Shown here: positions 35,389-44,460 of the stretch, piece after piece
Layout: each line of letters starts with the position of its first letter
Position numbering within the stretch: the first letter of the stretch is position 1
Assembly (NCBI RefSeq): GCF_003326755.1
Contig: NZ_JPWH01000017.1
Span: forward strand, 1-64,000
Source of the DNA: Thalassospira profundimaris
GTDB lineage: Bacteria > Pseudomonadota > Alphaproteobacteria > Rhodospirillales > Thalassospiraceae
Length of the DNA stretch: 64,000 nucleotides
Direction of reading: 5' to 3'
Notes under the pieces: generated by a model
Database searches by the model: none
The model's input: the letters and a program-made list of their open reading frames with translations, nothing else
What the model was told of the DNA's origin: nothing
Program-made: the position numbers and the translations under genes

Positions 35389-36195
35389 TCAGTTTCCCTT
35401 GGCTAGATCAAAGGCGATCTTTTCGATGTTCTGCAAAATGGTTTTCAGATGCGCGCGCAATGGCGCTGCGACAGTCTCGTCATAGTCAAAAGGCGGTTCT
35501 TCGCGGGCAAGATGGGTGGATTGCGCCAGCTCCATCTGCACAGTGTGTATATTTTGTGCCGGGTTGGCATAATGTCGGGTGGTCCAGCCGCCGCGAAAAC
35601 GGCCATTCAAAACCGATGTAAATCCGGCGGCATTTCCGCACACCCCTACCACGGCCTGCTCGATACGCGGTTCACAGGTGGTGCCATTGTCGGTGCCAAT
35701 GTTAAAATCCGGCAGTTTACCGTCGAATAAAAACGGAATATGTGAGCGGATCGAATGGCAATCATAAAGCACGGCCACCCCGTGGATCGCCTTTACCCGC
35801 GCAATCTCCGCCTTCAAGGCCGCATGATAGGGCGTATGAAACTGTTGCTGGCGGCGCGACACCTCGTTTGCATCGGGTTCCTGCCCGTCCTGCCAGATCG
35901 GGTTGCCATCAAAATCGGTAACTGGCACAAGGCCGGTGGTATTTTGCCCCGGATAGAGGCTTTGCCCCGACGGGTCGCGGTTGGCATCAATCACATAACG
36001 GTGAAACAGGGCGCGCACCGTGGTGACACCGGGCAGCAGGCCATCATAAAGCCTGTGAATGTGCCAGTCGGTATCGGCCAGGATTTTGCCATTGTCATTC
36101 AGCTTCTCGCAAATATCGTCCGGCACATCCGTTCCCGTATGCGGGAAGGCCAGAATCACCGGCGATGACCCCTGTTCAACATCAAAAACACGCAT
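35389..36195 (-). CDS. hutG: N-formylglutamate deformylase
   Basis: A 268-residue zinc hydrolase releasing glutamate and formate from N-formylglutamate, the last step of the five-step hut route. The N-terminal LAFPHTGTDVP with its metal-ligand His, and YDCHSIRSHIPFLFDGKLPD (about residues 140-159), are typical. It begins the minus-strand hut operon, facing hutF across a 210-base control region that contains the HutC-like palindrome. Confidence 0.94.
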   Translation of the reverse strand: MRVFDVEQGSSPVILAFPHTGTDVPDDICEKLNDNGKILADTDWHIHRLYDGLLPGVTTVRALFHRYVIDANRDPSGQSLYPGQNTTGLVPVTDFDGNPIWQDGQEPDANEVSRRQQQFHTPYHAALKAEIARVKAIHGVAVLYDCHSIRSHIPFLFDGKLPDFNIGTDNGTTCEPRIEQAVVGVCGNAAGFTSVLNGRFRGGWTTRHYANPAQNIHTVQMELAQSTHLAREEPPFDYDETVAAPLRAHLKTILQNIEKIAFDLAKGN

Positions 36196-36323
36196 ATTGA
36201 ATATCTCCCGCCTCGTTTGAATGTTTTCAACCTGCTGTTTTAAAAACGATTTTTAATCGTCGCTGGCGCAGATTGAAAAATTGCGATCACCTGACTGGAA
36301 TTGTATCTTTTCCTTTGTTGCCT

Positions 36324-36339
36324 TTATGTATATACATAA
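36324..36339. promoter_or_regulatory. 16-bp palindrome, HutC-type operator
   Basis: TTATGTATATACATAA is a perfect palindrome containing the TGTATATACA core recognised by HutC repressors. It lies midway between the divergent hutG and hutF starts, so one site could control both operons. Confidence 0.75.
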
Positions 36340-36405
36340 TAACAGGCAACACAACATATTTCTTGCCGTCCTGACAAACAGGACGCGAATGGGAGATTTC
36401 AGGAC

Positions 36406-37752
36406 ATGGCAATGCTGCATGCAAAATCGCTTCTGGGGGAACATGGCTGGCAGGAAAATGTGCGGCTATCGGTTGAAGATGGCAAAATTGCCAGCCTGGA
36501 AACCGGTGTCTCCCCTGCCCCGGACGATGAATGCCACGCCGTAATTGTGCCTGCGATGCCCAACCTGCACAGCCACGCCTTTCAGCGCGCAATGGCGGGC
36601 CTGGCCGAAATGCGCGGTACGGGCAGCGACAGCTTCTGGAGCTGGCGCACCAACATGTATCATTTCGCCCTGTCCATGAAGCCCGATGATGTGGAGGCGG
36701 TTGCCAGCCAGCTTTATATGGAAATGCTCGAAGCCGGTTTTTCCCGTGTCGGTGAATTTCATTACCTGCATCATGACCATGACGGCAGCCCTTACGCCCA
36801 TATCGGCGAAATGGCGGATCGTATCACCAGTGCCAGCGCCAATACCGGCATTGATTTAACCCTGCTGCCGGTTTTTTATGCCCATGCCGGGTTTGGCGGT
36901 ACCGCCCCGACGGAGGGCCAGCGCCGGTTTATCAATTCGATTGAGCAGTTTGAAAAACTGATTGCCGCCTGTAATGAAACGGCCAAAACACGCGATGGCA
37001 TGGTTGTCGGTGTCGCCCCGCACAGCCTGCGGGCGGTCACCCCCGAGGAGCTGACACATGTGAGCAAAATAGCAGGTTCCAACCCCATTCACATCCACAT
37101 TGCGGAGCAATTGCTGGAGGTCAATGACTGCATCAAATGGTCCGGCCAGCGCCCGGTTGAATGGCTGCTGAATCATGCCGAGGTCAGCGATCAATGGTGC
37201 CTGGTGCACGCCACCCACATGACCGACGATGAAACCACCCGCATGGCCCAAAGCGGTGCCATTGCCGGGTTGTGCCCGATTACCGAGGGTAATCTGGGCG
37301 ATGGTACCTTCCCGGCAGAAACCTTTTTGGCACAGGGCGGCCAGTTTGGCATCGGGTCGGATTCCAACGTGCAAATCAGCATTCCATCCGAACTGCGCCA
37401 GTTGGAATATTCCCAGCGCCTGCAGCACAATTCGCGCAATGCCATTGCCAATATCTCCTCCTCGACCGGGCGGACGACTTTTGACCATGCGCTTAAAGGC
37501 GGTGCGCGCGCCCTTGCCACCGATTATGGCATTGCCGCTGGCAAAACCGCCAATTTCGTATCGCTTGATACAAGCGAGGCATCGTATCTTTCGGGCGATC
37601 ACATCCTGGATGCCTGGATTTTTGCCGAAACAATCAAGGTTGAGGATGTGTGGGTGCGCGGGCGCAAGGTTGTGCGACAGGGCCGCCACATTGCGCGGGA
37701 CCAGATCGCGCCGAAATTTCAGCAAACCATGAAAAACCTGCTAGCGAAATAG
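36406..37752 (+). CDS. hutF: formimidoylglutamate deiminase
   Basis: A 448-residue amidohydrolase converting N-formimino-L-glutamate to N-formyl-L-glutamate and ammonia, which HutG then hydrolyses. Metal ligands are seen in PNLHSHAFQRA (about residues 49-59), PIHIHIAEQLLE (about 227), VHATHM and GSDSNVQIS (Asp about 324). It is divergent from hutG and followed by a hutC-type repressor gene. The hutF-hutG pair defines the five-step pathway, without formiminoglutamase. Confidence 0.95.
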   Translation: MAMLHAKSLLGEHGWQENVRLSVEDGKIASLETGVSPAPDDECHAVIVPAMPNLHSHAFQRAMAGLAEMRGTGSDSFWSWRTNMYHFALSMKPDDVEAVASQLYMEMLEAGFSRVGEFHYLHHDHDGSPYAHIGEMADRITSASANTGIDLTLLPVFYAHAGFGGTAPTEGQRRFINSIEQFEKLIAACNETAKTRDGMVVGVAPHSLRAVTPEELTHVSKIAGSNPIHIHIAEQLLEVNDCIKWSGQRPVEWLLNHAEVSDQWCLVHATHMTDDETTRMAQSGAIAGLCPITEGNLGDGTFPAETFLAQGGQFGIGSDSNVQISIPSELRQLEYSQRLQHNSRNAIANISSSTGRTTFDHALKGGARALATDYGIAAGKTANFVSLDTSEASYLSGDHILDAWIFAETIKVEDVWVRGRKVVRQGRHIARDQIAPKFQQTMKNLLAK

Positions 37753-37839
37753 TCCCCCGCCATAACGAGTTTGGTTCCCTTTCCCCTGCCGGATCGGCTA
37801 AAAGGGGCGTCATTGGCAAATCAGGAACAAGCGTTATCC

Positions 37840-38583
37840 ATGCGGGCAAAAAAGGCACCTACCCTGCACCAGCAGATTATCAACGATATTGAAGGCAATA
37901 TCCTGTCGGGCGCGTGGCCGCCGGGCCATCGCATTGCCAATGAACTGGACCTGGCGGAACAGTATAATTGTTCGCGCATGACGGTGAACAAGGCCCTCAG
38001 CCAGCTTGCCAGCGCCAATTTGATTGAACGGCGCAAAAAGTCCGGCAGTTTTGTCACCCAGCCCCAGGCGCAATCGGCGATCCTGGAAATTCACGATATC
38101 AAGCTGGAAGTACAGTCTCTGGGGTTGCCTTATGAGTATCAGCGCCTGGCCCGGTCCACCCGCACGGCAACGTCAAGCGACAGGAAAAGCCTGGAACTTT
38201 CAGAAAACGCGGACATCCTTGCTGTGACGGGCAGGCATCTTGCCGGTCCGGGTGTTTTTTGCCTGGAAGAACGCCTGATCAATTTGGCTGTGGTTCCCGA
38301 GGCCCGCGAGGAGAATTTCATCGACACCGCCCCCGGCCCGTGGCTGACCAGCCGGGTGCCCTGGACCACGGCGGAACATATGATCAAATCCGTCGGCGCA
38401 AACGAGCATTACGCCCAGGCCCTTGATATTGCAAAGGGAACGGCCTGCCTTGTCATCGAGCGCCGCACCTGGAGCCATAACGGCCCCGTCACCCATGTCC
38501 GCCTGACCTATCCCGGCGACCGCCACGCCCTGGTGGCGCGATTTACCCCCACCGACCCAACCGGCAAAGCAACCGCCTTTTAG
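37840..38583 (+). CDS. hutC: GntR/HutC-family histidine utilization repressor
   Basis: About 247 residues: a GntR winged helix (about residues 10-75, LDLAEQYNCSRMTVNKALSQ) and a UTRA effector domain (about 95-240) ending with RRTWSHNGPVTHVRLTYPGD. HutC binds urocanate, the usual inducer. ATG 37840 matches the family N-terminus, although an in-frame TTG at 37813 has a better spaced AAGGGG site and would add 9 residues. It probably binds the palindrome at 36324. Confidence 0.88.
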   Translation: MRAKKAPTLHQQIINDIEGNILSGAWPPGHRIANELDLAEQYNCSRMTVNKALSQLASANLIERRKKSGSFVTQPQAQSAILEIHDIKLEVQSLGLPYEYQRLARSTRTATSSDRKSLELSENADILAVTGRHLAGPGVFCLEERLINLAVVPEAREENFIDTAPGPWLTSRVPWTTAEHMIKSVGANEHYAQALDIAKGTACLVIERRTWSHNGPVTHVRLTYPGDRHALVARFTPTDPTGKATAF

Positions 38584-38624
38584 TTGTATATGCAACCAGG
38601 CAACATGAGCATTTCATCGGGCAT

Positions 38625-39419
38625 TCAGGTGGTTTTACCGTGCCTGCTTTCCAGCCGATAGCGCGTCCCGGGATAAATCAGACGGGCCAGAGAAACCACG
38701 CCGCCGCTTGACCAGGTGCGGCGGCGGATCATCAAGCAGGGCTCATGATGCAGGATTACCAGCAACTTGGCCTCCCACGGCTGCGCCAAAATCGACTCGA
38801 CAACATGTTCGGAGCCGGTCAGCGGTGCCTTTTGTGACAGATAAACATTTGGCGTAATGACCGAAAAATCCTGTGATAAATAGTCCGGCACCAGCGCCGG
38901 ATTGACAAAGCGGTCCTCGATCTGCACCGGGACATCATTTTCATGATGCACAATCAGCGAATGAAAAACCGGTGCCCCGATTGGCAAATCCAGCGCATCT
39001 GCCACATCGGGCGATGCCGCCTGGTCGGCCAGAACAATTACGGAAGCGGCATGGACATGGCCGCGTTCGGCAATTTCCTCGGCAATGTTGCGCACCTCAA
39101 ACAGCGCGGAATAGCCCTTTTTCTGGGCCACAAACGAACCGACTCCCTGCACGCGCACCAGTTCTCCCTCGTGCGCCAGCTCGCGCAGGGCCCGGTTGGC
39201 CGTCATTTTGCTGATGCCCAGCTCCGAAACCAGCTCGTTTTCCGATGGAATCCGGTGATTGGGCTGCCATTCCCCGCGATAAATGCGGTCCAGGATCAAT
39301 TGTTTGACCTCCAGATACAAAGGCCCGCTGCCATCCCGGTCCTTTCGCAATGTCTGGCCCGAAAATATTGCCCCGTCCTGTTTGTGCCGGGCTGCCCGTA
39401 ATCCGTTGTTTTTTGTCAT
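38625..39419 (-). CDS. second GntR/HutC-family regulator
   Basis: About 264 residues with a 35-residue N-terminal extension, GntR winged helix (about 38-105, ENELVSELGISKMTANRALR) and UTRA domain ending with the HutC-like RRRTWSSGGVVSLARLIYPG. It is a paralogue of the HutC encoded convergently next to it. It is divergent from the ABC importer-lyase operon, so it most likely controls that operon and responds to a urocanate-like effector. The start is either 39419 (GGAAACGGG upstream) or 39449. Confidence 0.85.
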   Translation of the reverse strand: MTKNNGLRAARHKQDGAIFSGQTLRKDRDGSGPLYLEVKQLILDRIYRGEWQPNHRIPSENELVSELGISKMTANRALRELAHEGELVRVQGVGSFVAQKKGYSALFEVRNIAEEIAERGHVHAASVIVLADQAASPDVADALDLPIGAPVFHSLIVHHENDVPVQIEDRFVNPALVPDYLSQDFSVITPNVYLSQKAPLTGSEHVVESILAQPWEAKLLVILHHEPCLMIRRRTWSSGGVVSLARLIYPGTRYRLESRHGKTT

Positions 39420-39461
39420 TATTAACCCGTTTCCGCATCTTTTTCGCATTGCACATATAAT

Positions 39462-39493
39462 ACACTTTTTATTTGAAGCGCGTAAAAAAGTGT
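39462..39493. promoter_or_regulatory. inverted repeat between the GntR regulator and the ABC operon
   Basis: ACACTTTTT (39462-39470) and AAAAAGTGT (39485-39493) form a 9-bp inverted repeat with 14 bases between the arms, located in the 210-base divergent promoter region. It is a candidate operator for the adjacent GntR-type regulator. Confidence 0.4.
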
Positions 39494-39629
39494 CATATGT
39501 TACCTATACAACCAAAAACGTAACAATTTTTGCCACGCCGCACCAACATTACGCAATATAAAAACAGGCAGGTTGTGGCCGCGTTTATCAGGGCCTAATC
39601 GCTTCATTCGTTGCAAGGAGACCTCATCT

Positions 39630-40475
39630 ATGAAGTTCAAGTCAATTCTTGTGGCTGCTGCCGCATTGTTTGCTGTTGCCAGCACAACGCCGTCGCAGGC
39701 CAAAGAGTGGAAAGAAGTCACCATTACCCTCGAAGGGGCCTATGCGCCCTGGAACATGACCAACCCGGACGGGTCGCTGGGCGGGTTTGAACCCGAACTG
39801 GCCGAATATCTGTGCAACCACATGAAGGTTAAATGCAATCTGGTCGCATCGGACTGGGACAGCATGATCACCAGCCTCAATGCCGGCAAATTTGACGCAA
39901 TCATGGATGCGCTGTCGATTACGCCGGAACGCCAGAAGGTCATTGCCTTTTCGGTCCCCTATGCCAATACCCACGCCGCCTTTGCCGCACCCACCGAAAG
40001 TGACTATGCCCAGGCCCCCGGCACTGGCGAAATTGTAAAAATGGCCCCGGATTATTCCGGCGGTAAAGAACAGATCGAGGCGCTGCGCAAAACATTTGAC
40101 GGTGCAACCATCGGCATCCAGGCGGCTACGGTTTATGCCAAATTCATCTATGACAATTTCAAGGATGTCGCCACCATCCGCGAATATAAAACCGGTGCCG
40201 AACGCGACCTGGACCTGCAAACCGGCCGTATCGACGTTGGCTTTGACGATACCACCAACCTGTTGGCATCTTTCAAAACATCCGACGAAGCCATGGCGAT
40301 CACCGGTCCGGAAATTGCCGGAACCGTCTTTGGCATTGGCGAAGGTGTTGGCCTGCGCCAGGAAGATACCGAGCTGAAAGCCATGTTTGACGATGCCATC
40401 AAGGCCGCCCTTGCCGACGGCACGATCAAAAAGCTGTCGATGAAGTGGTTTGGCACCGACGTCACCCCTGAATAA
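39630..40475 (+). CDS. polar amino-acid ABC transporter substrate-binding protein (HisJ/ArgT type)
   Basis: A 281-residue periplasmic binding protein with a signal peptide (MKFKSILVAAAALFAVASTT, cleavage near SQA-KE). It has the family 3 pattern: TITLEGAYAPWNMTNPDGSL, GFEPELAEYLC, SDWDSMITSLNAGKFDAIMD. This matches HisJ/LAO binding proteins for basic amino acids. With a HutH-family lyase in the same operon, histidine or a histidine derivative is the most likely ligand. ATG at 39630 follows AGGAG; a longer in-frame start at 39573 would bury the signal peptide. Confidence 0.9.
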   Translation: MKFKSILVAAAALFAVASTTPSQAKEWKEVTITLEGAYAPWNMTNPDGSLGGFEPELAEYLCNHMKVKCNLVASDWDSMITSLNAGKFDAIMDALSITPERQKVIAFSVPYANTHAAFAAPTESDYAQAPGTGEIVKMAPDYSGGKEQIEALRKTFDGATIGIQAATVYAKFIYDNFKDVATIREYKTGAERDLDLQTGRIDVGFDDTTNLLASFKTSDEAMAITGPEIAGTVFGIGEGVGLRQEDTELKAMFDDAIKAALADGTIKKLSMKWFGTDVTPE

Positions 40476-40488
40476 CGGCCATCCCGAC

Positions 40489-40548
40489 CGGCGGGAAGCA
40501 GGCTGATTTGTTGCCTGACGGCGCATATCCTGATGCAGCTTCCCGCCG
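40489..40548 (+). promoter_or_regulatory. intercistronic stem-loop after the binding-protein gene
   Basis: CGGCGGGAAGC (40489-40499) pairs perfectly with GCTTCCCGCCG (40538-40548), and a nested hairpin CAGGC/GCCTG (40499-40517) sits inside. It lies 14 bases after the stop of the binding-protein gene, the place where REP-like elements in hisJ and malE operons protect upstream mRNA. Confidence 0.55.
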
Positions 40549-40633
40549 CTGTTCCTTCACTGTTACTGTTCGGGGTCTGAACCCCAAAGGCAGCAACATT
40601 CCCAAGCCCGTCCGAACCACGAAGGCCTGGCAA

Positions 40634-41356
40634 ATGGAAATTATCGAACTTCTCGGCTTTGGTGCCAAGGGCTGGGGCGCGCTTATCCTGACCGGCATGT
40701 TGCTGACATTATGTGTCACGCTGGCTTCCCTCGCCATTGGCGCCCTTGTCGGCGGCCTGATTGCGACCGCCAAATTATCGAATTTCTGGTGGCTGCGCGT
40801 GCTCGGCACCACCTACACCACCATTTTTCGCGGCGTGCCCGAACTGCTGATCATTTACCTGATCTATTTTGGCGGCTCGAATGCCGTTACCGCCATTGGT
40901 CATGCCATGGGGATCGAGGGCTTTTTGGGCATGCCCTCCTTTCTGGCAGGGGCACTCGCCGTCGGGCTGATTTCCGCGGCCTATCAGGCAGAGGTCTATC
41001 GCGGGGCCTATCGCGCCATTCCGCGTGGCGAGATCGAGGCCGCCGCCTCAATCGGCATGCCGCCCCTGCGCTGTGTCCGGCGGATTATTCTGCCGCAAAT
41101 TCTGCGGTTTGCCATTCCCGGGCTGAATAATGTCTGGCAATTGTCGCTTAAGGATTCCGCACTGATTTCAGTTACCGGCCTTGCCGAACTGATGCGCACC
41201 ACCCAGGTCGCGGCCGGTTCGACCCGCCAGTATTTCATGTTCTATATCGTGGGCGGCCTGCTTTATCTGGTTCTCACAAGTTTCTCCGAACGGCTTTTTA
41301 ACAGCGCCGAACGGCGCAGCAACAAATCCATGCCACGCGGCATGGGCCAGGTTTGA
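40634..41356 (+). CDS. amino-acid ABC transporter permease (HisQ type)
   Basis: A 240-residue inner-membrane permease with about five helices of the HisQ/GltK family. The EAA loop is GEIEAAASIGMPPLRCVRRI (about residues 133-152), followed by ILPQILRFAIPGLNN. The start MEIIELLGFG at 40634 fits the family; a longer frame from 40508 crosses the stem-loop region. It pairs with the next gene. Confidence 0.92.
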   Translation: MEIIELLGFGAKGWGALILTGMLLTLCVTLASLAIGALVGGLIATAKLSNFWWLRVLGTTYTTIFRGVPELLIIYLIYFGGSNAVTAIGHAMGIEGFLGMPSFLAGALAVGLISAAYQAEVYRGAYRAIPRGEIEAAASIGMPPLRCVRRIILPQILRFAIPGLNNVWQLSLKDSALISVTGLAELMRTTQVAAGSTRQYFMFYIVGGLLYLVLTSFSERLFNSAERRSNKSMPRGMGQV

Positions 41357-41366
41357 AGGGCTGATC

Positions 41367-42101
41367 ATGGATTTTGCTTTTCTGTATTCGACCATGAAGG
41401 CCCTTTTGGCCGCAACACCCACAACCATTGGCCTGTTTTCGCTCTCGGTGTTCTTTGGTGGTCTGCTCGCGCTGGTCATTGTCACCATGCGGGTCAGCAA
41501 CAACATCATCGCCCGCAATTTTGCCAAGGGCTATATCTTCGTTTTTCGTGGCTCCCCGCTTTTGATCCAGATGTTTCTGGTCTTTTACGGGTTGGGGCAA
41601 TTCGGGGTCATCCGCCACAGCTTTGTCTGGCCTGCTTTGCGCGAACCCTTTATTTGTGCCGTTCTGTCGCTGGCCCTGTGTACGGCGGGTTATTCGGCTG
41701 AAATTTTCCGCAGTGGCCTGCGCGCCGTCCCCCCCGGCGAGGTGGAGGCCGCCCGCGCCGCTGGCATGTCCGGCTTTTTGCTGTTGCGGCGCATCATTGC
41801 GCCCATCGCCCTTCGTCATGCCCTGCCTGCCTATTCGACCGAAATTGTCCTGATGGTCAAATCAACCGCACTGGCAAGCCTGGTCACGGTTTGGGAAATT
41901 ACCGGCGTGGCCCAGCGGCTGATTTCGCAAACCTATCGCACAATGGAAATTTTCCTGTGTGCCGCCGCCCTTTATCTGCTGCTAAACTTCATCATCCTGC
42001 AGGCCCTGTCCCTTCTGGAAAACCGGTTAAACCGCCATCATCGCCGCCCGACGGAACGCAAGCCGTCGGTGATGAATGCCCTGTTTGGTGCCCGCCCCTA
42101 A
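41367..42101 (+). CDS. amino-acid ABC transporter permease (HisM type)
   Basis: A 244-residue permease with five predicted helices. Its EAA loop is GEVEAARAAGMSGFLLLRRI (about residues 124-143). The N-terminal FRGSPLLIQMFLVFYGLGQF segment is typical of HisM/ArtM subunits. It lies 10 bases after the HisQ-type gene and forms the heterodimeric channel. Confidence 0.92.
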   Translation: MDFAFLYSTMKALLAATPTTIGLFSLSVFFGGLLALVIVTMRVSNNIIARNFAKGYIFVFRGSPLLIQMFLVFYGLGQFGVIRHSFVWPALREPFICAVLSLALCTAGYSAEIFRSGLRAVPPGEVEAARAAGMSGFLLLRRIIAPIALRHALPAYSTEIVLMVKSTALASLVTVWEITGVAQRLISQTYRTMEIFLCAAALYLLLNFIILQALSLLENRLNRHHRRPTERKPSVMNALFGARP

Positions 42102-42140
42102 GCGGGCCGTGATTGCGCCCCTTCATTAAAGGATCGACCC

Positions 42141-42926
42141 ATGTCAGCCACACCACGGCTTTCCGTTCGCAATATCCGCAAAAGTTTTGGTGCCCACGAA
42201 GTCCTGCGCGGCATTTCCCTTGATGCCCATGATGGCGATGTTATTAGCGTGCTGGGCGCCAGTGGATCGGGCAAATCCACCTTTCTACGCTGCATCAACA
42301 TGCTGGAAAGCGCCGATGACGGGGATGTGATTGTCAGTGGTGAAAAAATCACCATGAAAACCACCAGCCAGGGCCGGGGTGCCGCCAACCGCAAGCAGCT
42401 TGACCGCATCCGCACCGAATTGGGCATGGTGTTTCAATCCTTTAATCTGTGGTCACACATGACCATTCTCGAAAACATCATCGAAGGCCCGGTGCATGTA
42501 CAAAAACGCCCGCGTGCCGAGTGCATTGCCGAGGCCGAAGCCCTTTTGGAAAAGGTCGGCATTGCGGATCGCAAGGATTATTACCCGGCCCATCTTTCCG
42601 GCGGGCAAAAGCAGCGTGCGGCCATTGCCCGCTCGCTTGCCATGAAACCAAAGGTCATTTTATTTGACGAACCGACATCGGCCCTGGACCCCGAACTGGT
42701 GGGCGAAGTGCTGCGCGTGATGCGCGATCTGGCGGCGGAAAAAATGACCATGCTGGTCGTCACCCATGAAATGGGCTTTGCCCGCAATGTGTCGAACCGG
42801 GTGATTTTCATGCGCGACGGCCTGATTGATTGTCAAGGCACGCCAGATGACATGTTTGGCGGCCAGGGTTCCCCCTATTTCCAGCAATTCATCCGTCATA
42901 TGGAAACCGAAAATGACGCTGCCTGA
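42141..42926 (+). CDS. amino-acid ABC transporter ATP-binding protein (HisP type)
   Basis: A 261-residue ATPase with all motifs intact: Walker A GASGSGKS (about residue 37), signature [14 protein letters not shown] (about 153), Walker [13 protein letters not shown] and H-loop VTHEMGFA. The insertion after Walker A and overall length match HisP. Its last 14 bases overlap the following lyase gene, so import and first catabolic step are translationally linked. Confidence 0.94.
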   Translation: MSATPRLSVRNIRKSFGAHEVLRGISLDAHDGDVISVLGASGSGKSTFLRCINMLESADDGDVIVSGEKITMKTTSQGRGAANRKQLDRIRTELGMVFQSFNLWSHMTILENIIEGPVHVQKRPRAECIAEAEALLEKVGIADRKDYYPAHLSGGQKQRAAIARSLAMKPKVILFDEPTSALDPELVGEVLRVMRDLAAEKMTMLVVTHEMGFARNVSNRVIFMRDGLIDCQGTPDDMFGGQGSPYFQQFIRHMETENDAA

Positions 42927-44430
42927 TGTTATTCTTGATGTCGGCCTGACCTGGCGCGAAATTGCCGCCATTGCCAATGGCGCCCCCCTGACGCTCGCCG
43001 ATGCCCCAAACGGGCGTATCGAGAAGGGCCGGAAAATTGTCAACGCCCTGGTGGATCGCGGCATTCGCGCCTATGGCATCACAACGGGTGTTGGTGCCCT
43101 TGCCGATACCGTGGTGGATCGCAGTGCACAGGCACAGCTTTCGCGCAACATCATCCTCAGCCATGCCTGCGGCACCGGGCCGTTGCTCTCTGCCCCGGCC
43201 GTGCGCGCCATTATTGCCGCCCAAATCAACAATTTTGCGCATGGCTATTCCGGCATTTGCCCGGAAACGGTCGCGGCCTTGCAGGCCCTGCTCAACCATG
43301 ACTGCATTCCCGCTGTGCCCTCCAAGGGGTCGGCCGGGTATCTGATACATATGGCGCATATTGCCCTGGTACTGATTGGCGAGGGGCGCGCCATGCTGAA
43401 CGGGCAGATGCTCTCGGGCGCGGAAGCGCTGACAAAAATCGGCCTAAAACCGCTGACATTGCAGGCCAAGGAAGGCCTTAGTCTGGTCAATGGTACATCA
43501 TGTTCTGCCGGATTGGGAGCCTTTGCGCTGGCGCGGGCCCATCGTCTGGCCGACTGGGCCGATACCATTGCCGCCATCACCCTTGAATCTTCGGGCGCGC
43601 AAATGGCCGCCTTTGATGCCGATATTCTGGCACTGCGCAAATCGCCCGGCATTCAAAAGGTGGGCGCAACCCTGCGGGCCCGGCTCGCGGGCAGCCGCCA
43701 TATTGCCCAATCCTTTGCCAAACGCACACAGGATGCCCTAAGCCTGCGGGCAACGCCACACGCCCACGGTGCCGTGCGTGATGTTTTTGATAACACGGCC
43801 ATTGTCGTTAATCAGGAACTCGCATCTGTCACCGATAATCCCATTGTGCATGGGTCCCCCGAAGACCCCAAAGTCGCCTCCGAGGCCCATGCCGTTGCCC
43901 CGGCGCTGGCCCTGGCGCTCGATGGGCTGGCGATTGCCATTTCGCAGCTTTCGATGCTGTCCGAACGGCGGCTGGATCGGCTGGTCAACCCACTGGTTAG
44001 TGGCCTGCCGCCCTTTTTAACCAATGACCCCGGTGTGGGTTCCGGCCTGATGATCGCACAATATACCGCTGCGGCCCTGGCCGCCGAAAACCGCCGCCTG
44101 GGTGCCCCGGCCAGCCTGGATGGCGGTATTACATCCGCCTTGCAGGAGGATTATCTGGCCCACCCCACGGCTGCGGCCAACAAGCTTTTGCAGGTGCTTG
44201 ACAATACCGAACAGGTCTTGGCGATCGAGCTTCTGGCCGCAGTCCAGGCCGCTGATCTGATTGCGATTAACCCGGATAACGGCATAAAAATGCGTGCATC
44301 GGGCACCAATGCCCTTTATCAACAGGTCCGTCATCTGCTGCCTGCTTATGGGGATGACCATGCCCTTGCCAGCGATCTGGAGGCCTTGCGTAACCTGATC
44401 GCCAGCGCGGAACCGGCACCGATCCCGTAA
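42913..44430 (+). CDS. HutH-family aromatic amino acid lyase lacking the MIO triad
   Basis: A 505-residue protein clearly of the histidine/phenylalanine ammonia-lyase fold: [16 protein letters not shown] (Tyr about residue 56), [27 protein letters not shown] and [20 protein letters not shown]. The stretch that normally contains GSVGASGDLAPL reads [14 protein letters not shown] (residues 138-151), so the Ala-Ser-Gly triad that cyclises to the MIO cofactor is absent. The usual QDxYSLR reads QDALSLR, losing another catalytic Tyr. Ergothionase, which eliminates trimethylamine from ergothioneine, is a relative using acid/base chemistry; this gene may encode such a betaine lyase. It overlaps the ABC ATPase gene. 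Confidence 0.82.
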   Translation: MTLPDVILDVGLTWREIAAIANGAPLTLADAPNGRIEKGRKIVNALVDRGIRAYGITTGVGALADTVVDRSAQAQLSRNIILSHACGTGPLLSAPAVRAIIAAQINNFAHGYSGICPETVAALQALLNHDCIPAVPSKGSAGYLIHMAHIALVLIGEGRAMLNGQMLSGAEALTKIGLKPLTLQAKEGLSLVNGTSCSAGLGAFALARAHRLADWADTIAAITLESSGAQMAAFDADILALRKSPGIQKVGATLRARLAGSRHIAQSFAKRTQDALSLRATPHAHGAVRDVFDNTAIVVNQELASVTDNPIVHGSPEDPKVASEAHAVAPALALALDGLAIAISQLSMLSERRLDRLVNPLVSGLPPFLTNDPGVGSGLMIAQYTAAALAAENRRLGAPASLDGGITSALQEDYLAHPTAAANKLLQVLDNTEQVLAIELLAAVQAADLIAINPDNGIKMRASGTNALYQQVRHLLPAYGDDHALASDLEALRNLIASAEPAPIP

Positions 44431-44460
44431 TTGTCTTTCACCCGCCAAAAGGATTTTCCC

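Noticed and set aside
38583-38596. GTTGTATATGCAAC as a second HutC operator.
   Set aside because: It lies between the ends of two convergent genes, not near a start, and is an imperfect palindrome.
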